Program-made: the position numbers and the translations under genes
Notes under the pieces: generated by a model
Databases searched by the model: none
What the model was told of the DNA's origin: nothing
The model's input: only the letters and a program-made list of their open reading frames with translations
Shown: in pieces, positions 5,640-10,076 of the stretch
How the letters are laid out: each line of letters starts with the position of its first letter
Numbering within the stretch: position 1 is the first letter of the stretch
DNA from: Rickettsiales bacterium
Lineage (GTDB): Bacteria > Pseudomonadota > Alphaproteobacteria > TMED109
Reading direction: 5' to 3'
Assembly: GCA_002689905.1 (NCBI GenBank)
Contig: NZIN01000056.1
Location: forward strand, 1-11,487
DNA length: 11,487 bases

Positions 5640-5668
5640 AGTATAAGTGAATATATATAAAAAGTCAA
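5640..5668 (-). promoter_or_regulatory. Promoter of the DUF932 operon (leadered)
   Basis: TTGACT (5668-5663), 17-bp spacer, TATACT (5645-5640). Predicted start near 5633 gives a 32-nt leader without a Shine-Dalgarno sequence. The leader shares the 12-mer AAAATCCTAAAC with the sequence before the WYL-like gene (minus strand 6520-6509). Confidence 0.75.
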
Positions 5669-5671
5669 GCA

Positions 5672-5935
5672 TTAATTTTGCGAATTCTTGTTTTTGTGGA
5701 GACCATACTGATAGTCCTCCCAAGCTTGTGCTTTCTTGGCAATAATGTTAAGAGCGAACTTGATATGAACAAGAACCTCTTGCTCTTCTTCGCCAAGCTC
5801 TCCGTTTGCAAGTGCGGGAGCTATAAACATCTCGCCCAATACATCAGTTACTGCATCCATAGCTTTTTCAGAGCTAATGTCTGAAGCAAAAATGCCTTCG
5901 TTATCGTCATTAGTGAAGTCTTTCTCAATTCTCAT
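5672..5935 (-). CDS. Hypothetical acidic protein, 87 aa
   Basis: Start placed at MRIEKDF (5935), 7 nt after a -10 box; the longer frame beginning at 6025 would lie upstream of transcription and run into repeat copy 4. The N-terminus is acidic (NDDNEG), followed by helical segments (SSEKAMDAVTDVLGEMF; EEEQEVLVHIKFALNIIAKKA) and a polar tail with several Asn and Lys. No family recognised. The promoter of the DUF932 operon lies in the gap just after its stop codon. Confidence 0.72.
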   Translation of the reverse strand: MRIEKDFTNDDNEGIFASDISSEKAMDAVTDVLGEMFIAPALANGELGEEEQEVLVHIKFALNIIAKKAQAWEDYQYGLHKNKNSQN

Positions 5936-5942
5936 ACATATA

Positions 5943-5970
5943 AGTATGACAGGTTCTTGGTTACTTGCAA
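5943..5970 (-). promoter_or_regulatory. Leaderless promoter for 5672-5935
   Basis: TTGCAA (5970-5965), 16-bp spacer, CATACT (5948-5943), 7 nt to the ATG. The -35 box is weaker than in neighbouring promoters. Confidence 0.65.
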
Positions 5971-6006
5971 GCATAAAATGACTAATAATTACATTTTTTT
6001 TAGTGT

Positions 6007-6088
6007 GTAAGTCTCTAATAATCAAAGACTTCTGGCACAGCCGGCAGGGGCGGCTTGCCCCCTAAGCTGCTGAGGGACAAGCCTTTAT
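6007..6088. repeat. 82-bp dyad element, copy 4
   Basis: Left site 6007-6035 (plus; GTAAG start, ATCAAAGACTTCTGG end), core 6036-6059 (CACAGCCGGCAGGGGC, then GGCTTGCC), right site 6060-6088 (minus). It lies just past the end of the operon 6102-6724. Confidence 0.87.
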
Positions 6089-6101
6089 GTTTAAAAAGAT
6101 T

Positions 6102-6260
6102 TTAGAAAACCCGTTTTTCTATTCTGTATAATTTATCGAGTAGAGAATCGTGCAACTTTCTTTTGGCTATAAAGTCTTCGCAATATGCGTTCGATGACTC
6201 AGCTAACATTAGCTCGTAGCCAAGCTCACGAATACTTTTCTTTAACGCCTCGATATTCAT
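6102..6260 (-). CDS. Small helical protein, 52 aa
   Basis: Starts one base after the stop of the WYL-like gene (TAG, C, ATG), so it is probably translated by coupling. The product reads as a helical hairpin: NIEALKKSIRELGYELMLAES, a turn with one Cys (NAYCEDF), and a second basic helix (KRKLHDSLLDKLYRIEKR). The helices resemble those of the small proteins at 1445-2343. It is the last gene of its operon and ends 13 bp before repeat copy 4. Confidence 0.65.
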   Translation of the reverse strand: MNIEALKKSIRELGYELMLAESSNAYCEDFIAKRKLHDSLLDKLYRIEKRVF

Positions 6261-6261
6261 G

Positions 6262-6492
6262 CTATACTTTAGCTAGAGCTTTTACTCTATCGTATCTAAA
6301 GGAACGAATTCCCCTTCTGTTGTGACAGAATGCACGAAAACCAACAACTTCACGACCTTCCGTGTTGTTGCCAAACTCGTAATTATGTTGAGGTTTGTTG
6401 ATGGTATAACTTTCTGTTCTTCCGTCTTCAGTAGTATATACTACTTGGTACTTAGGAGAGAACAGGTTCTTGATTTTCTGAATGAACTTCAT
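6262..6492 (-). CDS. WYL-like mini protein, 76 aa
   Basis: Residues 47-71 (REVVGFRAFCHNRRGIRSFR then YDRV) closely follow the pattern of the WYL-domain end, typically C-H-x-R-x-x-x-R-x-F-R-x-D-R-I. Strands before it (YQVVYTTEDGRTESYTIN) fit the beta-sheet part of that fold. WYL domains sense ligands in bacterial transcription factors and in phage-defence and CRISPR regulators, usually fused to a helix-turn-helix; here there is none, so this would be a stand-alone WYL-like fragment or ligand-binding subunit. The start follows AAAAGGAA about 10 nt upstream and lies inside the preceding gene by 41 nt. Confidence 0.6.
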   Translation of the reverse strand: MKFIQKIKNLFSPKYQVVYTTEDGRTESYTINKPQHNYEFGNNTEGREVVGFRAFCHNRRGIRSFRYDRVKALAKV

Positions 6493-6724
6493 TTTCTTGA
6501 TTCCTTTTGTTTAGGATTTTTGTTTGTTGGTTAAGGATTTCTTGAGCTTCTTGTTCGCTCTCGAAATGTAAAGTAATAAGGTCAGGATGTTCACCCTCGC
6601 TTCGATTGTACCAAGAGGGTAATAGCTCCTCAAAATACAATTCCCACATTCCCGAATCTTGGTCGTAGGAGGCTTTATCGTCAAGCGAAGGTAATTCGCA
6701 GTTTGCTTCAATATAATCTAACAT
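6452..6724 (-). CDS. Hypothetical acidic protein, 90 aa
   Basis: Acidic N-terminal two thirds with Trp and Tyr residues (MWELYFEELLPSWYNR) and a helical, Gln-rich C-terminus (ESEQEAQEILNQQTKILN). No family recognised. First gene of an operon: a leaderless promoter ends 6 nt before the ATG. Its last 41 nt overlap the WYL-like gene, which has its own Shine-Dalgarno sequence inside this frame. The shorter frame at 6511-6711 is a shadow. Confidence 0.75.
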   Translation of the reverse strand: MLDYIEANCELPSLDDKASYDQDSGMWELYFEELLPSWYNRSEGEHPDLITLHFESEQEAQEILNQQTKILNKRNQENEVHSENQEPVLS

Positions 6725-6730
6725 GATATA

Positions 6731-6759
6731 ATTATCTCAAATATGGGTTAAGATGTCAA
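6731..6759 (-). promoter_or_regulatory. Leaderless promoter for the 6102-6724 operon
   Basis: TTGACA (6759-6754), 17-bp spacer, GATAAT (6736-6731), 6 nt to ATG 6724. The -35 box encodes the Leu-Thr near the end of 6748-6933. Confidence 0.82.
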
Positions 6760-6933
6760 GCCTCGATTTCGTTCTTGTGCAGTACGCATTTTCTGCGTAA
6801 CCATTCTGTTTGAATCGTGAAGAGACTGAACCAAAGGTTTGTTTCCTGTGTGAGATGATTTCTTAGCTTTCTTGTATATGTCTGCATGTTGCTCTTGACT
6901 TGGAATTCCTCGTTCTCTGTTTCGTTTACCCAT
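6748..6933 (-). CDS. Basic, polar small protein, 61 aa
   Basis: Very basic and polar (MGKRNRERGIPSQEQHADI; IYKKAKKSSHTGNKPL; RMVTQKMRTAQERNRG), probably largely disordered or nucleic-acid binding; no family recognised. The ATG overlaps the stop of the preceding gene (ATGGGTAA) and is preceded by a good Shine-Dalgarno GAGGAA about 7 nt upstream, one of the few in the window. The final codons contain the -35 box of the next promoter. Confidence 0.72.
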   Translation of the reverse strand: MGKRNRERGIPSQEQHADIYKKAKKSSHTGNKPLVQSLHDSNRMVTQKMRTAQERNRGLTS

Positions 6934-7129
6934 TTTTTGCTTCCTCGATGATTTGTTCTAGTTGTGTGAGTACAGACTTTTTGTTTCCTTTGAGTCCTAA
7001 CTCGCTTTTGACGATTGAATATGCTGATTGACCTCTTCGAGTCATACCAAGAACCTCCATCTTTAAAGCTCCTTTGAGAGCGGTTAATCTGAACATATCA
7101 ATTGCTTCGGGTGTGTCGTATACTTGCAT
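6926..7129 (-). CDS. Conserved small helical protein, 67 aa
   Basis: Compact helical protein with the runs FRLTALKGALKMEVLGM, RRGQSAYSIVKSELGLKGNK and VLTQLEQIIEEA. I associate this pattern (LKxxLKxEVLGM, then G-x-SAYxIVKxELGLKGNK) with small conserved phage and bacterial proteins of unknown function, from memory only. The GLKGNKxxV segment could be a DNA-binding turn. The ATG, 12 nt after the preceding stop, has no Shine-Dalgarno sequence but the context AAAAATTATG. Overlaps the next gene by 8 nt. Confidence 0.75.
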   Translation of the reverse strand: MQVYDTPEAIDMFRLTALKGALKMEVLGMTRRGQSAYSIVKSELGLKGNKKSVLTQLEQIIEEAKNG

Positions 7130-7141
7130 AATTTTTGTGTG

Positions 7142-7366
7142 TTATAGTTGTGCTGATTGAAAAGAAGACTCTATTCTACACTCATCTCGATATATTGTCA
7201 AGTCTGAAATGATATCATCTAAAACTTCATCGAATGATTGAAATGTGCTTCCAATTGGAAACTTTTCGGGATTGCGTTCATGTTGATCAAGGCAAACTGT
7301 AGACATTGGGTCTGCCCAAGCAAGATTGCCTCTAACGATGTTTATAACTAATTCTGCTTGCGTCAT
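7142..7366 (-). CDS. Hypothetical acidic protein, 74 aa
   Basis: Start placed at MTQAELVINI (7366), two bases after the stop of 7369-7506, rather than five codons upstream inside that gene. The sequence has an N-terminal helix, the segment GNLAWADPMSTVCLDQHER with an Asp/His/Cys cluster, and an acidic helix (SFDEVLDDIISDL) near the C-terminus. No family recognised. A middle gene of the operon 6748-7506. Confidence 0.7.
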   Translation of the reverse strand: MTQAELVINIVRGNLAWADPMSTVCLDQHERNPEKFPIGSTFQSFDEVLDDIISDLTIYRDECRIESSFQSAQL

Positions 7367-7368
7367 GA

Positions 7369-7506
7369 TTAATTTTTCCAATCTACTGAATCGAGATTTT
7401 CTTCGCCTTGTCCAAAAATCATCTCAAAGATTTTAATAAGTTCCGGTGGTGATAGAATAGGAAGATTCTCTTGAATTTCCTTTAGGAGTTGTGTTTTCGT
7501 TGTCAT
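7369..7506 (-). CDS. Small protein, 45 aa, first gene of operon 6748-7506
   Basis: ATG 7506 lies 7 nt after a clear -10 box. The peptide reads MTTKTQLLKEIQENLPI, then SPPELIKIFEMIFGQGEEN and a DWKN end: two short amphipathic helices separated by a Pro-Pro turn. No family recognised. The next start codon is 2 nt beyond its stop, so it heads a four-gene operon (7506, 7366, 7129, 6933). Confidence 0.68.
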   Translation of the reverse strand: MTTKTQLLKEIQENLPILSPPELIKIFEMIFGQGEENLDSVDWKN

Positions 7507-7513
7507 AGTTATA

Positions 7514-7542
7514 ATAGTATAGTAATGGTAAATATATGTCAA
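7514..7542 (-). promoter_or_regulatory. Leaderless promoter for operon 6748-7506
   Basis: TTGACA (7542-7537), 17-bp spacer, TACTAT (7519-7514), 7 nt to ATG 7506. The -10 register is slightly uncertain in TACTATTATAAC. Confidence 0.75.
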
Positions 7543-7559
7543 GGGTTAATTGTGGTTTG

Positions 7560-7847
7560 TACCTCTTTTTCTCTCCCTTGCGGGTTGTAGGCGTGTGCTG
7601 ACGCCTCGTTGTTCAATGCTTTCGCATCTACAAAAAGAGCAGTCCCGTGGAGGATTCGAACCTCCGTCTCCTGAATCATAGAAGCTTCCTCTACGATGAT
7701 CAATCGCTCGCAGTCGTAACTAGTATTCTGCTCGTGGAAGTGGTGCTTTAGGCCGACTAAGCTAACGGGACACAAATGGAGGGGATTAGGTCAAACTCCG
7801 AATACTCAGCGATCAACCTATCACCCCATAAAATATCAAAAGAACTA
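7560..7847 (-). ncRNA. Structured RNA locus with tRNA-like core
   Basis: Minus-strand transcript predicted from the promoter at 7854-7881. Three structured parts appear in order. First, a 5' hairpin (7827-7781) with GGGG and TAGGT pairing to ACCTA and CCCC. Second, the tRNA-like module (7771-7641). Third, a closed 3' domain (7639-7563): CTCTTTTT pairs with AAAAAGAG around ATGC-GAAA-GCAT, AGGCGT/ACGCCT and CCC-GCAA-GGG hairpins, two of them with GNRA loops that exist only on the minus strand. An open frame across this stretch has no good start. No clear intrinsic terminator follows, so the 3' end is approximate. Phage RNAs found beside tRNAs (GOLLD, ROOL) are possible relatives; I cannot assign a family. 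Confidence 0.65.
7641..7771 (-). tRNA. tRNA-like gene with enlarged anticodon region
   Basis: A perfect 7-bp acceptor stem (GTCCCGT with ACGGGAC) is followed by U8-A9, a canonical D-arm (GCTT, AGTCGGCCTA, AAGC) and, at the 3' side, a canonical T-arm (GGAGG, TTCGAAT, CCTCC) abutting the acceptor. CCA is not encoded; position 73 is T. Between D- and T-arms lie 78 nt after base 26, where an ordinary class I tRNA has 22. No normal 5-bp anticodon stem with U33 can be drawn. The insertion can pair CTTCC (7737-7733 region) with GGAAG, which also sits in the loop of an 8-bp hairpin (ATCGTAGA/TCTATGAT), giving a possible pseudoknot. Either a tRNA with an intron or insertion, a decayed tRNA, or a tRNA-like ncRNA. 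The amino acid is not assignable. Confidence 0.65.
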
Positions 7848-7853
7848 TATATC

Positions 7854-7881
7854 ATTATGACAGAAAACCTCTTGTTGTCAA
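7854..7881 (-). promoter_or_regulatory. Promoter of the tRNA-like RNA locus
   Basis: TTGACA (7881-7876), 16-bp spacer, CATAAT (7859-7854), preceded by A8-GTG as at 4363 and 10881. No ATG follows at the usual 6-9 nt; predicted start near 7847. Confidence 0.78.
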
Positions 7882-7897
7882 CACTTTTTTTTGTTAC

Positions 7898-7980
7898 ATA
7901 AATCTATGCTAATCAATGACTTCTGGCACAGGCGGCAGGGGGCCCCAAATTCCGTAAGTCGTTGATAGTCAATAACCTTG
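7898..7980. repeat. 83-bp dyad element, copy 5
   Basis: Left site 7898-7926 (plus; ATCAATGACTTCTGG end), core 7927-7951 (25 bp, CACAGGCGGCAGGGGG start), right site 7952-7980 (minus; ATCAACGACTTACGG end). It lies between the glycosylase operon end and the RNA locus promoter. Sequence from 7981 to 8081 holds the promoter relic at 7994, AT-rich DNA and no gene. Confidence 0.85.
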
Positions 7981-7993
7981 GTCGCCGCCTCAA

Positions 7994-8014
7994 GTTAAAA
8001 TAAATTCATTAGTA
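7994..8014 (+). repeat. Relic copy of the 439-459 promoter segment
   Basis: Exact 21-bp match to the spacer region of the promoter for 467. Here the -35 position reads CCTCAA-like and the -10 reads TAGTAC, and no plus-strand gene follows, so it is probably a dead copy lying 14 bp beyond repeat copy 5. Confidence 0.7.
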
Positions 8015-8081
8015 CAATATTTGAGTATTTATTATTTATAATTATATAATTCACAATATTTATATTTGGCTTATTTGCCTT

Positions 8082-8150
8082 TTACCATTCTTCTATTGCT
8101 AGTTTAACGCCCGCTATTATTCCTACTATAATTAATGTAATTAGTTCCAA
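8082..8150 (-). CDS. Possible membrane microprotein, 22 aa, TTG start
   Basis: Six bases after the glycosylase stop a TTG-initiated frame encodes a peptide whose first residues after the start are ELITLIIVGIIAGVKLAIEE. It is a clear candidate transmembrane helix with an acidic end. There is no ATG and no Shine-Dalgarno sequence, so translation is uncertain. It would be the last gene before repeat copy 5, as 1131-1208 is next to copy 1. Confidence 0.35.
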   Translation of the reverse strand: MELITLIIVGIIAGVKLAIEEW

Positions 8151-8156
8151 TTTATG

Positions 8157-8729
8157 CTATGCTGTTTTTGAATACTGTTTCCATATCTCAAGATCAAGAT
8201 CAGTTACTGACTTACCAAGCGTGCGAGCAAACATTTTGAATACATTGGCGTAGTAGTTGTAGATTCCTACATTTTGTGGAGTACTCTTGGGTGCGTCCCT
8301 GTAACCCTGATCCCTAAGGAAACGAAGTATGTGAGTGTCGAGCATCGGCTCGTCAAAATCCTCACGACTGTGAGAAAGAAAGAATCTTGCAGTTTTAAGC
8401 CCAATGCCGCGAACCTGAAGAAGGCGTGTTAATGTTACTGCACGCAGGTCTCCAAGCTGAAGAACATCACAGTAGCTATTGTGCCGTTGCTTGTATGGAC
8501 TGATCGCGGCCCAATGCATAATCTCCACGAGACGAGGAGTGCCAAGCTTTTTCATGCCATCAAATGGAGCATCTTCACCTGTAATGTTGCGAACTCGCTC
8601 TAGAAATACTTCTAGCTTCGGAGACTCTACTGCAGACTTCTTACCTGCGACATTAATACAAAACAATAAAAACTCTTGTAGTTCTGATTGTGTGCGATTA
8701 TAATTTGTTACTTTTGCTGGATTTATCAT
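8157..8729 (-). CDS. HhH-GPD DNA glycosylase, EndoIII-like, 190 aa
   Basis: Residues 104-114 (LQVRGIGLKTA) form a helix-hairpin-helix like the LPGVGRKTA of endonuclease III, with Lys112 in the place of the catalytic lysine. Asp131 in MLDTHILRF, 19 residues later, matches the conserved catalytic aspartate of the VDTHIFRV motif. Such enzymes excise damaged bases and, when the lysine is present, also nick the strand. It is shorter than typical EndoIII (about 210 aa) and lacks the C-terminal four-Cys iron-sulfur cluster; only Cys24 and Cys87 occur. The N-terminal region (about 1-60) is helical and less familiar. The start follows a leaderless promoter. Likely role: repair, or processing of modified phage or host DNA; substrate unknown. 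Confidence 0.83.
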   Translation of the reverse strand: MINPAKVTNYNRTQSELQEFLLFCINVAGKKSAVESPKLEVFLERVRNITGEDAPFDGMKKLGTPRLVEIMHWAAISPYKQRHNSYCDVLQLGDLRAVTLTRLLQVRGIGLKTARFFLSHSREDFDEPMLDTHILRFLRDQGYRDAPKSTPQNVGIYNYYANVFKMFARTLGKSVTDLDLEIWKQYSKTA

Positions 8730-8735
8730 GATATA

Positions 8736-8764
8736 ATACTAGTTGAATTTGTAGTCTGTGTCAA
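8736..8764 (-). promoter_or_regulatory. Leaderless promoter of the glycosylase gene
   Basis: TTGACA (8764-8759), 17-bp spacer, TAGTAT (8741-8736), 6 nt to ATG 8729. Spacer and -10 overlap the last codons and stop of 8739-8996. Confidence 0.85.
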
Positions 8765-8996
8765 CATAAATGTGTTGTCCACCATATAAACAATCAGCAA
8801 TATAAACATCTAAATATTTTAATTGTTGTTTTGCTTTTAGTGGTAAATTTCTTTTTAATAATAATCTAATTAGTTCTACTCTACTTTTAATATCTTGTTG
8901 TTGATTATATTCTAATCTATGTATGTTCTCTGCTACTAAATCAGATATATCTAATAAGCCGTGTTCTACTGCAGTGTGTTGTGCTTGATACTTCAT
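8739..8996 (-). CDS. Hypothetical helical protein, 85 aa
   Basis: Helical through most of its length (EHGLLDISDLVAENIHRLEY; IKSRVELIRLLLKRNLPLKA; QQLKYLDVYIADCLY) with a short beta-like tail ending YKFN. No family recognised. Codon use is visibly more AT-rich than in the glycosylase gene next to it, which may mean a separate origin. It starts 12 nt after the stop of 9009-9263, with no Shine-Dalgarno sequence and no clear -35 box of its own, so it is probably the second gene of that unit. Confidence 0.68.
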   Translation of the reverse strand: MKYQAQHTAVEHGLLDISDLVAENIHRLEYNQQQDIKSRVELIRLLLKRNLPLKAKQQLKYLDVYIADCLYGGQHIYVDTDYKFN

Positions 8997-9008
8997 AATA
9001 TATAATAA

Positions 9009-9263
9009 TTAGTTGGCCACATGAAATACTTCACGCAACTTGTTCATGTCTTGTGACCATAAGAAAACAGACCTTACATAGTCTGTATCCTCTGCCTCGA
9101 CCTTTTCCATGCGTTCGATTGCTTCCCATGCAGGAAGACGCTCACGCTTCATTCTACCCCATTGTATGACTACCTTCGTGTGCGGAAAGTAATCTACGAG
9201 TTCTTTAAGTTGGCAATCGGTTATATAACCCATGTTTGCCATGATTTGTACTAATGTGTTCAT
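9009..9263 (-). CDS. Hypothetical protein, 84 aa
   Basis: Start placed at MNTLVQIM (9263), 7 nt after the -10 box; the upstream alternative at 9305 would lie within the promoter. The protein is mainly helical with aromatic segments: QIMANMGYITDCQLKELVDYF, VVIQWGRMKRERLPAWEAIE and DYVRSVFLWSQDMNKLREVF. Unknown function. It begins just downstream of the terminator of the long RNA gene. Confidence 0.73.
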   Translation of the reverse strand: MNTLVQIMANMGYITDCQLKELVDYFPHTKVVIQWGRMKRERLPAWEAIERMEKVEAEDTDYVRSVFLWSQDMNKLREVFHVAN

Positions 9264-9270
9264 GCTATCT

Positions 9271-9299
9271 ATACTAGAGGCATAATGGATTCGTGTCAA
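9271..9299 (-). promoter_or_regulatory. Leaderless promoter for 9009-9263
   Basis: TTGACA (9299-9294), 17-bp spacer, TAGTAT (9276-9271), 7 nt to the ATG. It begins directly after the T-tract of the RNA terminator. Confidence 0.83.
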
Positions 9300-9303
9300 C
9301 AAC

Positions 9304-9333
9304 AAAAAAACCCTACCCCCGAATGGGGTAGGG
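9304..9333 (-). terminator. Rho-independent terminator of the long RNA
   Basis: Minus strand: CCCTACCCC, a short loop (ATTC plus one G), GGGGTAGGG, then seven T. A 9-bp GC-rich stem. Confidence 0.93.
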
Positions 9334-9810
9334 TTCTGTCTTGGGCTTTTATTGAGTTACCCAAGAAGCGATGATAGTGACTAGAGGCAACACACTACCT
9401 CCGCATATTTGCTTATAGAAAAAATATTTCGAAGTGTATAATTATACAAAGATGTAATAAAACAGTTAACGAAATAAAAATAGATGTGGGGGAGGATTAC
9501 TGTATACCTCCGACTTTTCGGGATGAACATCAGTTCATTGAGTACCTACTTCATACTACAAATTAGACTTGGCATTCGTCATCGACTCATCCGATTGGAC
9601 TCTATCGCTCCGCCACAGAGAATTTGCATACCTTAGCCCGCTCATCACAGGCTTACTCAGTCACCCACAGGAAGGATTATAAGCCCTTCCAAAAGATTTT
9701 CCTTAAATCCGAGAATTATATATTATATATAAAGGTCGTGAATAAGGAAATTAAAATGTTAAAGATCAATTTATTTTATTTATTTGAGTTTGGTTCTCAA
9801 TTTTTATTAT
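9304..9810 (-). ncRNA. Long structured non-coding RNA, about 500 nt
   Basis: A consensus promoter (9817-9845) and a strong intrinsic terminator (9304-9333) delimit a stretch without a credible gene on either strand. It contains many local helices: CTTGGG/CCCAAG (9365-9340), TAGTG/CACTA, a 14-nt palindrome at 9435-9448, GGAGG/CCTCC (9511-9491), CCGA/TCGG (9521-9510), ATGAAC/GTTCAT (9538-9523) and GGAAGG/CCTTCC (9690-9670). I find none of the conserved cores of tmRNA, RNase P, SRP or 6S RNA. Size, phage-like setting and strong promoter resemble large phage RNAs of the ROOL or GOLLD kind; that is a hypothesis. Confidence 0.7.
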
Positions 9811-9816
9811 GTAATA

Positions 9817-9845
9817 ATTATACTATATATTTATGCAGTTGTCAA
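9817..9845 (-). promoter_or_regulatory. Consensus sigma-70 promoter of the long RNA
   Basis: TTGACA (9845-9840), exactly 17 bp, TATAAT (9822-9817): a perfect match, the only one in the window. It is not followed by an ATG at 6-9 nt. The -35 box encodes Leu-Thr near the end of 9831-10076. Confidence 0.9.
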
Positions 9846-10076
9846 TCTTTTTTTTTGAATTTCTGCTTTTTCTTTTAATTCATCATATATTAAGCATTGT
9901 ATTCTCCATAAACCATGATCCTTTATATTAAGATCAAATTCTGCTTCAAGCATCTCTCTAATCTTTATACATATATCAACTGATTGTTCGTCAAAAGCCC
10001 GATCACAAACTTGAAGCTTAGGGGATGCAGTAGAAGGAGCATCTCCAATATCCCATTCAATATTCGAATCAATCAT
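9831..10076 (-). CDS. Hypothetical protein, 81 aa
   Basis: N-terminal half polar and probably loosely folded (NIEWDIGDAPSTASPK), then two helices: DEQSVDICIKIREMLEAEF and a basic C-terminal helix (IYDELKEKAEIQKKRL). Two Cys near the middle. No family recognised. The ATG overlaps the preceding stop (ATGA), so it is translationally coupled to 10073-10273. The end of the gene carries the -35 box of the RNA promoter. Confidence 0.7.
   Translation of the reverse strand: MIDSNIEWDIGDAPSTASPKLQVCDRAFDEQSVDICIKIREMLEAEFDLNIKDHGLWRIQCLIYDELKEKAEIQKKRLTTA

Noticed and set aside
7539..7775. 78-codon minus-strand frame starting with TTG
   Set aside because: It runs through the tRNA-like acceptor, D- and T-arms and the GNRA-looped 3' domain; its TTG start has no initiation signal and the RNA explanation is stronger.
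1205..7980. CRISPR array
   Set aside because: Repeats are inverted pairs 1.5-1.9 kb apart separated by genes, not short direct repeats with uniform spacers; no cas genes.
1205..7980. Calling the elements integron attC sites, dif sites or plain terminators outright
   Set aside because: The attC end motifs RYYYAAC/GTTRRRY and known dif arms are absent, no recombinase lies in the window, and the cores are not followed by U-tracts. Only the architecture is similar.
9574..9593. Hammerhead-ribozyme-like CGGATGAG...CGAAT on the minus strand
   Set aside because: The invariant CUGANGA is broken (U to G) and GAAA is GAAU; no matching cleavage-site stems were found.
9304..9810. RNase P RNA or tmRNA
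   Set aside because: An ACAGAACCC near the 3' end and AGGAAAATC near the 5' part are weak echoes only; the long conserved RNase P regions, and the tRNA-like end of tmRNA, are missing.
9624..9878. 84-codon plus-strand frame
   Set aside because: It crosses the long RNA gene and its promoter in antisense, ends in low-complexity Phe/Leu coding and has no promoter or ribosome site.
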